Of a stretch of 25,080 nt of DNA, positions 7,718-17,000 are shown piece after piece. The position numbers and the translations under genes were made by a program. The notes below the pieces were generated by a model. It was not told where the DNA came from and searched no databases. It was given only the letters and a program-made list of their open reading frames with translations. This DNA comes from a virus. The stretch spans positions 1-25,080 of IMG/VR virus record IMGVR_UViG_3300006928_000074; one strand, 5' to 3'. Within the stretch, counting starts at the first letter, position 1, and each line of letters begins with the position of its first letter.

Positions 7718-8094
7718 AGCCACATCAATTAATTGGTCTTCCTTATCGTTTAGGTGCTGACCCAGAAAGACATAAAGCAGGTGATTGTTTGTCTTTGGTT
7801 CGTACAGTATTAGCAAATTATGGTTTTACTGTTCCAAAAGGAGAACGTAATTGGTATCGAAGATTAAGGAAAAAAGACTATAGTATCTTTTTTGAAGAAT
7901 TAAATAGGTGGGGAGTTGATTCACACCCTAAACTAGGGACAATTGCTTTATGCAAATCAGATGATGGTTACGGCATGGCTGCTTTTTACGAGGAAGGATG
8001 GCTGAATTTCCAAAAAACATTAGGAGGCCAGGTGGTGATTTGGTCTCCGTTAAACGCCCTCATGGTAGAAGGCTGCTATTACCAACGGAAGTAG
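7714..8094 (+). CDS. NlpC/P60-like tail protein (lambda gpK-like), possibly inactive
   Basis: This 126-residue protein starts 'MKPHQLIGLPYRLGADPERH' and has the 'GDC' signature at residues 23-25 followed by 'LSLVRTVLANYG', as in NlpC/P60 cysteine peptidases that sit beside the tail hub gene in lambda-like phages and are thought to cleave peptidoglycan stems during entry. The second half, 'HPKLGTIALCKSDDGYGMAAFY', aligns with the usual 'GDl.l......HvgiY' block, but tyrosine/glycine (residues 86-87) stand where the catalytic histidine is expected. The only histidines are residues 4, 20 and 71. Activity is therefore doubtful, and a purely structural role is possible. The 3' end overlaps the hub gene. 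Confidence 0.68.
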   Translation: MKPHQLIGLPYRLGADPERHKAGDCLSLVRTVLANYGFTVPKGERNWYRRLRKKDYSIFFEELNRWGVDSHPKLGTIALCKSDDGYGMAAFYEEGWLNFQKTLGGQVVIWSPLNALMVEGCYYQRK

Positions 8095-11000
8095 AACTAT
8101 GTAAGTTTTTAGGAATTAATGAAGATGAGTATTGGTATTTTCAAGATACGATTGCTGCCTATAACGGACAAAGACCAGAAGGATATGAATTAATTCCTGA
8201 CATTAGGGCTGAAGCACTTTCTTTTTTAGTTGCAAAAGAATTTTTAATTCAAGTAGGTATAGCTGTAGCTGCTGCAACTATTTCATATTTATTAACACCT
8301 AAACCAAAAGAATTAAAGCAAGGTGGTAGCAGAAGAACTGCTGATGCAATTGGTAATACTAAGTTTGCTCCACAAGCTTCTTTTAATTCAATACAAGAGT
8401 TAGCAAATATAGGTGATGCTATTCCTTTGATTTTTGCTAATCAATATAAAAAAATAACTTCATCAGGAATATATCTTTACGGTGGTGTAAGAGTTAATAG
8501 CCAACTTTTATGGAGTCAATTTGTAAGCCTTGGTAAATATCAACAATTAAAAGCACTTGCTTTGTTTTCTCATGGAACACTAGAAAGTAAACCTGAGTAC
8601 GAAGGATATGCTGTTGGAGATACCTTATTAAATACTTATAACGCTTATAAAGTTGGTCTTTATTTTAGAGATGGAAGTACATCAGGAAACAATAGGATTG
8701 TTGAAGGAAATAAATATGACGAATCACAATTAAATTTTAATGGTAGTGGAAATGATCCTTTTATAGTTGGTGTTCCAAACAAAGCTGGTACACAAGTTCC
8801 AACAATAATTAGTAAATCTTTTAGTGGAGCAAGAAACCCTACGACACAAACAACTTTTGGTATTTATGCACCTTTGCCTAATTGCCAATTGGTTCGTCTT
8901 CCTTATGAATTAATTCGTGATCCTAGAGGTTCTTCAAAAGAATCAATAAAAGACATGATGAGGAAAAGGAAAAAACTTGAATTTGCAAGATGGCCTACAA
9001 GAGCTGGTATTTTAAAAATAAACAATACAACTTCAAAAGGTCTTCATGCTGTTAATAAAAACGACATTATTGAATATCAAATAGTAGGAATGGATAGTGG
9101 TGAAGCTAATGCTTTACAAAGAGTGTATGACCATGATCCTAATACAACTGGTTTTCAAGAAAACGAAGCTGGTGATGCTTTTAATTACAGACCTCATGGA
9201 GTAGAAGATGTAGACAATTTAACTACATCAATCAGAGAAAATACAGATAATTTAATAGCAGTTGGAGAACAATATTTATTCGGAACTGCTCTTGTTATTT
9301 GTACAGAAACAGAAACTCCAGGGCCGTGGCTTATTTCACAAACAAAAGAGTTTAAGTTTAAAGTTATCGAATCTGGAGAAGTAGATATTCCTGCTAATGG
9401 AGCTAATTTAGCAACGCATTGTACTAATCCTAAATGGTTTGATCCTAATCAGTCAGGATTTTTATTTGGTGGTAGTTCTGATAGAGATGCTCTTTATAGT
9501 TTAAGTGATTTAGCACCTATTTTTTGGCAACAAGAAATTAGTGGCACTGAATTTAATTTTAGTAGAGGAACCCGTGATTTATATTATGGTCATGACATTT
9601 ATACAGCACAAAAAATTGCATTAGCAACTGTATCTAATAACAGAAAATGTGATGTTACAGAAATTGGTATAAAGTCAAAAGTTTTTAAACGTATTCAATT
9701 TGCAAATGTAAACAGTCAACCAAACGAAGCAGCTTTAGAACGAGCTTTTAATGATAGAACACAAATATCATTAGGACAAGTAAATACTTATGCAAAAAGA
9801 ATTTCTTTGTTTATGTTACAAGCAAGGCAAATAGGAGATTCTAATTGGCAAGATTTAAAAAATACTTTATCAAATCATACTGGTTTATTTGCAGTTAAAG
9901 GTAGTACTCCAGAAGCTCAATATAATGCTATTACAATTTCACATCCTACTACTGATCAATATGAATATAGATTCAAACCTTTTCCTGGTAATTACATAAC
10001 AAGAAAAGATTTATGGAATAAAAGATATAATTTATTATCAACAGATGCAAGTGGTGGTACGCAAGTTTATCATTTTTCAGCCAGTACTTCATTCGGAAGT
10101 TTTGATATAGCTTTTTCAGGAGATGAAGGTTATACAATTGATCAAAATGAAGCTTGTAACCCTGAGTGGCAATTAGGAACAACGTCTGTTAGTACTATTG
10201 GAACGGTTCAAAGCGCAAGACATAATGGACAAACCAGTTGGGTACAAGATTCAGCACTTTTCAATGGAACAATTAGTAGCTGTGCTTGGACTCAAAATGC
10301 TGTTTATAAAGATGGATCGTATGCAATTGTTTTATGGAATGAAATAAGTAATCCTGGGTGGTCTGCTGGAATGAAAGCTTTAGGCCATGTAGGTTATCAA
10401 TGGCAGTTATATGACGGAGTAAGAACTGATTGGGTTCTAAGTGCTTTTCCTAACAATAAAGATTCATGGGAAGAAGTTTGGTTTTGGCAACCAAGTCCTG
10501 AGAAAAGATTTATTGTTGCTAATCCTTCTATTCATGGTAAACCTACAAGTGGGAATAGTGGTAGTACTGGTCATAAATTCTATGTAGTAGAACAGACATG
10601 GCAATGTAACACTACAAATAGAACGAGGTATACTCATTTCGATGGAAATGTAACAGTTAACGGAGGGAGTGGAACTGGTTTAAAAGTTAATTTAAGAGTA
10701 CAAAAAGTAAACATACATGAAGGTAGAGCAGGTTTTCCAGTTTCTTATATTTATAAATTAGACTGGTCTTTAGATCCTAATAATTTAGGAACTGGATATA
10801 AAAATGGTGAGCAAGTAAGTATTCCTTGGAATGATCACAATGGAGCAGCTAGAATACAATATGTTACTTTATTAGTAAATGTTCAACAAATAACTACAAG
10901 AAACGATCAAAACTTTAATCCTTTTGATGCGTTAGCTGATTGGAATGTTTACGAAGGAGATGAAAATAGCAACCGTAACGATCCAGACCATGAAATTGTA

Positions 11001-12200
11001 TATGTAAATGAAATATTAAAGCCTCCAGTAAACAATCAAAGTGTTGAACAACCTGCACAATATAGTAATTTAGCTTTTGCTGGAATAAGAATTAATAGTT
11101 CAAAAGAATGGACAAATTTTAGTCAATTTTCTGCTTATTTTAAAAAAGGAATACAAGTAGAAAAATTACCTTTTGGAACGGGGCCACATCAATCAAGAGG
11201 AGCAACTAATTTGTTTCCTGAAATTGCTTATGCTTTATTGACTGATGTAGAAATAGGAGCAGGAAAACTAATAGGTATTTCGTCTGTAGATAAAGATGCA
11301 ATGACTGACGCTGCTGAATTTTGTTCTAAAAACGACTTTTATTGGGACGGAACAATTAGCAACAAATTAAATTTAAGGGATTTTATTTTTGAACACGCTG
11401 GTTATTGTTTATTAGATTTTACAATTATTGGAGGTAAATTTAGTCTTAAACCTTCTGTCCCTGTTGATTCGAGCAATAAAATTAATAAAACAATTTTACC
11501 TGATATAAAATGTCTTTTTACTGATGGAAATATTAATGATTTACAAGTTTCATTTTTAAGTCCAGAAGAAAGACAAACATTTAAAGCTGTTGTTCTTTAT
11601 AGAGAAGAAAAAGAAAATGGTTTTCCAGAAGTAAAATCTGTTTTAGTTGAAGAAAATATTGCTAATTCTGGAACTGATCCAATTGAAACTTTTGATTTAT
11701 CTGGTTTTTGTACATCTCGTCAACAAGCTTTATTTTTTGCCTGTTTTGCTATCAGATCTAGACGTTTAATTGATCATGGACTTAGTTTTAAAACAGCCCC
11801 TCAATATGTACAAAATCTTAGTCCTGGTAATTATTTTAGATTAGTTTCAGAAGTTAGTCATACCAGTAGATTTAGTAATGGTGCAAAACTAGATGATGGA
11901 ACAATTGTGAGTAAAGATAATGTTGCTGGATCGGCAAATGTTTTGTATTGGGAACCTGGAACTGTAGGAGTTAAAACATCAACACTTTCTCAAGCTCCTG
12001 ACGGTGTTTTATTTACTGTTAAAAATACAACAACAGAAAATAAAGTTTATAAATGTGAAAGTATTTCTTATGGTGAGGATGGATTAATTGAAGTAGCTGG
12101 TAGCTATGCTCCTACAGAAACCAATGGACAACTTTCTGTTATGCAACATTGGGGTTTAAATGGAGACATTACTAATTTCAAAATTACAGAAGACAGATGA
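7998..12200 (+). CDS. Tail tip hub / host-specificity protein, J-like
   Basis: This 1400-residue protein is the largest tail-tip component. A hydrophobic segment near residues 75-98 ('FLIQVGIAVAAATISYLLTP') is followed by a proline/lysine linker and 'SFNSIQELANIGDAIPLIFA', the usual opening of J-like hubs. A long beta-rich, aromatic-rich middle follows. Near residues 1230-1290, 'ETFDLSGFCTSRQQALFFA', 'AIRSRRLIDHGLSFKTAP' and 'LSPGNYFRLV' match the conserved hub segment. It probably forms the central tip that closes the tube and touches the host. Start uncertain: the ATG at 7998 has AGGAAGG abutting it with no spacer, while a TTG at 8040 has TAGGAGG at 8021-8027. Its end overlaps the next gene by ATGA. 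Confidence 0.82.
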   Translation: MAEFPKNIRRPGGDLVSVKRPHGRRLLLPTEVELCKFLGINEDEYWYFQDTIAAYNGQRPEGYELIPDIRAEALSFLVAKEFLIQVGIAVAAATISYLLTPKPKELKQGGSRRTADAIGNTKFAPQASFNSIQELANIGDAIPLIFANQYKKITSSGIYLYGGVRVNSQLLWSQFVSLGKYQQLKALALFSHGTLESKPEYEGYAVGDTLLNTYNAYKVGLYFRDGSTSGNNRIVEGNKYDESQLNFNGSGNDPFIVGVPNKAGTQVPTIISKSFSGARNPTTQTTFGIYAPLPNCQLVRLPYELIRDPRGSSKESIKDMMRKRKKLEFARWPTRAGILKINNTTSKGLHAVNKNDIIEYQIVGMDSGEANALQRVYDHDPNTTGFQENEAGDAFNYRPHGVEDVDNLTTSIRENTDNLIAVGEQYLFGTALVICTETETPGPWLISQTKEFKFKVIESGEVDIPANGANLATHCTNPKWFDPNQSGFLFGGSSDRDALYSLSDLAPIFWQQEISGTEFNFSRGTRDLYYGHDIYTAQKIALATVSNNRKCDVTEIGIKSKVFKRIQFANVNSQPNEAALERAFNDRTQISLGQVNTYAKRISLFMLQARQIGDSNWQDLKNTLSNHTGLFAVKGSTPEAQYNAITISHPTTDQYEYRFKPFPGNYITRKDLWNKRYNLLSTDASGGTQVYHFSASTSFGSFDIAFSGDEGYTIDQNEACNPEWQLGTTSVSTIGTVQSARHNGQTSWVQDSALFNGTISSCAWTQNAVYKDGSYAIVLWNEISNPGWSAGMKALGHVGYQWQLYDGVRTDWVLSAFPNNKDSWEEVWFWQPSPEKRFIVANPSIHGKPTSGNSGSTGHKFYVVEQTWQCNTTNRTRYTHFDGNVTVNGGSGTGLKVNLRVQKVNIHEGRAGFPVSYIYKLDWSLDPNNLGTGYKNGEQVSIPWNDHNGAARIQYVTLLVNVQQITTRNDQNFNPFDALADWNVYEGDENSNRNDPDHEIVYVNEILKPPVNNQSVEQPAQYSNLAFAGIRINSSKEWTNFSQFSAYFKKGIQVEKLPFGTGPHQSRGATNLFPEIAYALLTDVEIGAGKLIGISSVDKDAMTDAAEFCSKNDFYWDGTISNKLNLRDFIFEHAGYCLLDFTIIGGKFSLKPSVPVDSSNKINKTILPDIKCLFTDGNINDLQVSFLSPEERQTFKAVVLYREEKENGFPEVKSVLVEENIANSGTDPIETFDLSGFCTSRQQALFFACFAIRSRRLIDHGLSFKTAPQYVQNLSPGNYFRLVSEVSHTSRFSNGAKLDDGTIVSKDNVAGSANVLYWEPGTVGVKTSTLSQAPDGVLFTVKNTTTENKVYKCESISYGEDGLIEVAGSYAPTETNGQLSVMQHWGLNGDITNFKITEDR

Positions 12201-12604
12201 CAACAGCACAACCATTTCCTACGATCAAACCAACTTCTAGAAACTATTCTCCTGGGACGTATCCAAGTACAAATTTTGAATCGTTAAACGGTACAAAAAC
12301 ACATTTGCGTTACGGTAACAAACGAGTAAATGCCACATTGAAACTAGGCTTTTCTAATATTTCTGATGCGGATGCTGCTTTAATTTTAGCTAATTATGAA
12401 AGTGTAAATTCTGATTGGGATTACGTAACTTTTGATCGTGGTTATGCTACTTCAGGTGTAACTAATACTAGCCTTTTAGCTTATTTAAAAGAGTCTGGAT
12501 CAAGTCTTAAGTGGAGATATTCTGGGCCTCCAAGTGTTACAAGCACCTTTAAAGGAAAAAGTAATGTTAGTTGTAGTTTTGTCGCTTGTCTCGATTCACC
12601 GTAG
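12197..12604 (+). CDS. Minor tail protein, M-like candidate
   Basis: This 135-residue protein overlaps the hub stop by four bases. The layout 'LNGTKTHLRYGNKRVNATLK' (about residues 30-49), then 'LGFSNISDADAALILANYE', then 'LKWRYSGPPSVTSTFKGK' near residues 102-119 and a final strand 'SNVSCSFVACL', recalls small beta-barrel tail-tip proteins such as lambda gpM ('f..G......v.l.w..i', a helix, then 'w.y..pp.v'). Similarity is at pattern level only. It is probably a structural tail protein bound to the hub. The stop TAG is itself part of the TAGAAT element at 12602-12607. Confidence 0.5.
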   Translation: MTTAQPFPTIKPTSRNYSPGTYPSTNFESLNGTKTHLRYGNKRVNATLKLGFSNISDADAALILANYESVNSDWDYVTFDRGYATSGVTNTSLLAYLKESGSSLKWRYSGPPSVTSTFKGKSNVSCSFVACLDSP

Positions 12605-12607
12605 AAT
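12599..12607 (+). promoter_or_regulatory. CCGTAGAAT element overlapping a stop codon, candidate promoter
   Basis: CCGTAGAAT resembles the ACGCTAGAAT elements at 1160 and 3938 and ends 27 bases before the GTG at 12634. The following bases (AAACGCAATGTTT) also echo those after the first element (GTAAACAATGTTT), which is more than chance would suggest. Promoter function is inferred. Confidence 0.35.
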
Positions 12608-12633
12608 AAACGCAATGTTTTTGATTTGGACTT

Positions 12634-13113
12634 GTGGCTGGTTTTTATAGCGGAAGAGATGGAGCCTTATACATAGGCACATCAACAACAAAAGCAGCTA
12701 AAGTCCAGAATTGGAATTTTTCTGTAAGCCAAGCAGTTTTAGAAACAACTGCAATGGGAGATACTGATAGAACAATTACTGATGGAATCAGAAGTTATTC
12801 AGGAAGTGCAAGACTTTTTTATTACACAACTTCAGGTGGTTCTAACGTAAAAGATATTATTCAAAATTCAATTAAAAGAAGTTCTGGAACTGCTGCTGGT
12901 GATGGAGAAAATGCTGCAAGTACAAATGTAAAATTAAAGTTGCAATGGATTGACGGTTCAACTCCAAGACAAATTACTTTTTGGGTTTTTGTTACTTCAT
13001 TATCAATGGGAGCTTCGATGGGTGAAGTGTCTTCTGTCGATATAAATTGGGAAGCAAATGGAGCACCTATTGAAGATACGCTTGCAACTGGAGCTGCTTC
13101 TACTGGTTCGTAA
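12634..13113 (+). CDS. Tail-tube-fold protein, paralog 2
   Basis: This 159-residue protein starts at a GTG. It reads as the bare core of a tail tube protein: 'FYSGRDGALYIG' (residues 4-15), 'KVQNWNFSVSQAVLETTAMG' (about residues 23-42), 'DGIRSYSGSARLFYY' (about residues 50-64), and a C-terminal 'FVTSLSMGASMGEVSSVDI' strand pair ending 'NWEANGAP'. The same blocks occur in the major tail tube protein at 3108-3878 and in the next gene, but here without an inserted domain. It lies between tip and fiber genes, so I infer a tip ring, tail-fiber adaptor or minor tube component. It is less likely to be the bulk tube, since the 3108 gene holds the canonical position. Overlaps the next gene by TAATG. 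Confidence 0.62.
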   Translation: MAGFYSGRDGALYIGTSTTKAAKVQNWNFSVSQAVLETTAMGDTDRTITDGIRSYSGSARLFYYTTSGGSNVKDIIQNSIKRSSGTAAGDGENAASTNVKLKLQWIDGSTPRQITFWVFVTSLSMGASMGEVSSVDINWEANGAPIEDTLATGAASTGS

Positions 13114-14000
13114 TGGGTGTTTATTTTGGACAGAGTGGTGAGATTGTTTTAAAAAGAGATACTCTTCAATCTCCATTACAAACAACATTAGATCCTTCGG
13201 ATGTAAATACGCAGACGAATAGGTTTAATGTTGACCATAGTTCTGGGTCGTTAATTACTGGAGATGAAGTAGAAATAGCAACGGCTGATAAGTCACCTTT
13301 AAAACTTGTTGATGGTCATATTGATCCTGCGACAAGTGATTATTACCCAGATATTAAATGTTTTGTAAATATTGATGCTGTTGGTGGTATTCGTTTATTT
13401 GATTCTTTTGCTTTAGCAATTGAAGGTATAACTGCTAACGCAAAAACTCTTGTTGTTCCTAACAGTACAAAAGATGTAACAATTAAAACTACAAATGAAT
13501 TGTTTAGACATGTTGCAAATATAAAAGATTTTGAAATGACTACAAGTAGAGATCAAGTTGATTTGACTTCTGTAGGAGATGAATTTAAGAGTCAATACGA
13601 AGCTGGTTTAATTAGTGGTCAAGGTTCTATGAATTGCATTTGGGAACATAGCTATGCAACAGGAAATAGAGAAAATCAATATGGTGCAGATGTAGAATTT
13701 CCTTTTTATCTTGCTCAATTAATTCTTAGAACTCAGCAAGGTGCAGATTTTAGTGGAATCTTTTTTATCTATAGAGATAGTGGCAATGCAAAAAATAATG
13801 TTTATTACGAAGCTGAGTGTTGTATAACAAATGTTGCTGTTTCGGTTGCTGCTGCTGACGTTATAGAAACAAGAATTGATTTCGTTACTAATGGAGTTAT
13901 TGGTTTAAAAACAGGAGATACCCCAGGTTATATACTTCAAGAAGATAACGATAGGATTCTTCAAGAAAATGAAAGTCCCATATTGCTCGAACAGGTTTAA
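13113..14000 (+). CDS. Tail-tube-fold protein, paralog 3, with inserted domain
   Basis: This 295-residue protein starts on the last A of the previous TAA. 'VYFGQSGEIVLKRD' (residues 3-16) and, after a long insert (about residues 17-132), 'VANIKDFEMTTSRDQVDLTS' and 'VGDEFKSQYEAGLISGQGSM' align with the tube core of the two paralogs. The C-terminal 'CCITNVAVSVAAADVIETRI' matches their last strands. The insert contains 'GSLITGDEVEIATADKSPL' and 'DYYPDIKCFVNIDAVGGIRL', resembling the insert of the 3108 protein. The last 22 residues repeat an 'ILQE'/'ILLE' motif, a tail often seen on phage structural proteins. Probable role: tip or fiber-attachment component. Confidence 0.58.
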   Translation: MGVYFGQSGEIVLKRDTLQSPLQTTLDPSDVNTQTNRFNVDHSSGSLITGDEVEIATADKSPLKLVDGHIDPATSDYYPDIKCFVNIDAVGGIRLFDSFALAIEGITANAKTLVVPNSTKDVTIKTTNELFRHVANIKDFEMTTSRDQVDLTSVGDEFKSQYEAGLISGQGSMNCIWEHSYATGNRENQYGADVEFPFYLAQLILRTQQGADFSGIFFIYRDSGNAKNNVYYEAECCITNVAVSVAAADVIETRIDFVTNGVIGLKTGDTPGYILQEDNDRILQENESPILLEQV

Positions 14001-14031
14001 ACTATTGCTATTGGTTTTTAGTTAGGAGTCA

Positions 14032-17000
14032 ATGGCAGATCTCAAGATAACCTCGCTTCCCGTATTAGCGGAAGGCTCGATTCAAGCAACTGACGTACTT
14101 GCAGTTGCAGACTTGAGTGCAACTGAGACAAAAAAAGTCACTGTTAAAGATTTAGTAGCGGCTGCTGTTGTTCTACTTGATGCAAATGATATACCTGCGG
14201 CAAAGATAGCAACTCCTTTTGCTGCTAACTCAGTAGCAACTGCTTCAATTCAAAACGACGCTGTTAATGCAGATAAATTAGCAACTAATTCTGTCACATC
14301 AGATGCTGTTGCTGCTAATGCTATCGGAGCAAGTGAATTAGCAGATAACGCTGTTGATTCAGGGGCTTTGGCTACTAATTCTGTTATAACAGCAAAAATA
14401 ACTGATCTTAATGTAACAACAGATAAGCTTGCTAGTAATGCAGTTACGACTGTTAAGATTACAGATTCTAGTGTAACTTATGCAAAATTAAATCTTACTG
14501 ATGGCGATATTCCTGGTGCAAAAATCACAGGTAATTCTATAACAAATGCACAAATAGGAGTCAATGCTGTAGGAGCTTCTGAACTTTCTGATAATGCTGT
14601 TGATACAAACGCTATTGCTAACTCGGCTGTAACAAATAATAAATTAGCTAATTCAAGTATCAGTCTTGGAGGTTTAAGCCTTTCACTTGGATCGACAGAT
14701 GCGACTCCAGCTTTCAACTTAACGGACGCTATAAATTATCCAGCATCGTCTTTATCTGGAACGATTACAAATGCACAGTTAGCAGGAAGTATTACTGGAG
14801 ACAAATTAGCTAATTCAACAATTGAAGCAGGAAAATTAAATTTAGCTGACGGATCTATAGCAGGAGCAAAAATAACTGGAAATTCCATAACTGCTGCACA
14901 AATAGCAGCAAACGCTATAACTGCATCTGAATTAGCTGATGACGCTGTAGATACTGCGGCTGTAGCAGACGGAGCGATAACAAGTACACAGATAGCAGCA
15001 AATACTATTGGAGCTGGAAATCTAGCTGCAAATTCTGTAGGAGCAAGTGAACTTGCAAATAATTCTGTAGATACTGGAGCTGTTGTTGATGGAGCTATCA
15101 CAAGAGATAAAATTGCAGACGGAGCAATAAACGCAGCAAAACTTGATGGAACTATTTCAGCAACATCTATTGGTGACAATACAGTTACAAGTTCAAAAAT
15201 AGCTGCTAATGCCGTAGGAGCTTCTGAATTAGCAGACAACGCTGTAGATACTGATGCCGTAGCAAATGCAGCCATAACAAACGACAAAGTAGCTAGTGGC
15301 ATTAGTGGAACAAAAATAAGCGATGGATCAATTACGGCTACAAAATTAAACACAAGTACGATTGATAGGTCTTTAAACGTAGCTTCTGGATCGCTTGGAA
15401 TTAATAACGCAATTACAGCAGCAACAAGATCTGGTATTACATATAACGCACAAGGCTTAATAACCGCTACAACTGCACTGGTAGCAAGCGATTTGCCAAT
15501 TTCTTCAGCTTCAGCCGTAGGTGGCGTTTCTGTTGGTACTGGTTTAAGCGTTACTGGTGCTGGTGCATTGTCACTTTCAAATAGTGTGACTGGTGCAACT
15601 GTATCTGGAATTACTTTCAATAATCAGGGAATGATTACTGCTGCCACTGGATTGACAGCAGCAAACCTCCCGATAGCAACAACAAGTGCAAAAGGAGCCG
15701 TACAAATTACATCTGGAGGTGGTTTAACTGTTGATGGATCGGGAAATCTTACGACTTCAACAAGTGGAGTAAGTGCTGGAACTTTTCAATCAGTAACTGT
15801 TAATAATAAAGGCGTAATTACAGCAGGTGCATCTTTAACAGAAGGGTTAATTCCATCACTTCCTGCTAGTAAAATAACAAGTGGAACTATAGATGCTGCA
15901 AGGATAGCGGCTGATTCTATTGATTCGTCTAAGCTTAGTAATTCTTCAACAACAATAATACAATCAATAGCTCAGTTAGGTTATCCAACAGCAGCATTTA
16001 CAGGGCAATTACTATTCGACCCAATTGCTGAAGATGCGTATCTCTGGGACGGGAACGCTTGGAATCCAATTACAACCTTAACAAAAGGAGCCTTACAGCG
16101 ATTTGGCACTTTTAATGCAAATCTCAGCCAAGTTGATTTTGTAACAAGTGCTGGAGCTGCTGCTGGATTATCAGTTGGACAAAATCTTCCTGCTGCTAGT
16201 TCCGCAGTAGACGGTGGATATGTTGTTGTTTCGGTTCAAGGTACTCCAAGTGGTATTGCAGGAATAACAGGAGTACTTAAGCCACCCGATTATTTATTAG
16301 GAGTAACTAATACTTCTGGATCTAACTGGGTAGAAATTGATTTATCTTCAACTGTTGCTTCACAAACTGCAAACCAAATTGGCTATACGCCTTTTGGTCA
16401 ACTTGCTTCTACTAATGTTCAAGCAGCAATTGATGAACTTGAAACAGAAAAATTAGCAAAAGCTGGTGGCACTTTTACAGGTGAACTGCTTATTGGTAAT
16501 GCTGGAAGCCTTGTTTTTGAAGGAGCAACAGCAGATGCTTTTGAAACAAAATTAACAGTTGCCGATCCAACAACTTCAGACAAAGTAATAACTTTACCAG
16601 ATATAACAGGAACAGTAATTACAACTGGAGATACTGGGACTGTCACTGGAACGATGCTTGCCAATGACACGATCCAGAACGTAGATATTAAGAGTGATGC
16701 TGCAATTGCATTTACCAAATTAGCTGATCTAACTTCTGGTCAAATTCTTGTTGGTAATGGGTCTAATGAAGCTACAGCAGTTGCAGTTACAGGAGACATA
16801 AGCATAAATAATGCAGGACTTACTGCTATTGGAACAGGCGTAATTGTAAACTCAGATATTTCTGGATCGGCTGCAATTGCAGGTTCAAAAGTTACCACTG
16901 GAACTACAAGTGACGTTGGTGTTTTACAGCTAACAAACTCAACCTCAAGCACTAGCACTTCAACTGCTGCTACTCCTAACTCTGTCAAAACAGCCTTTGA

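Noticed and set aside
14736-15620. Long minus-strand open frame (294 codons) inside the fiber gene
   Set aside because: It mirrors the repetitive Ala/Thr/Ser codons of the fiber and reads as a monotonous Val/Ala/Ser-rich product. The plus-strand frame has recognisable fiber motifs.
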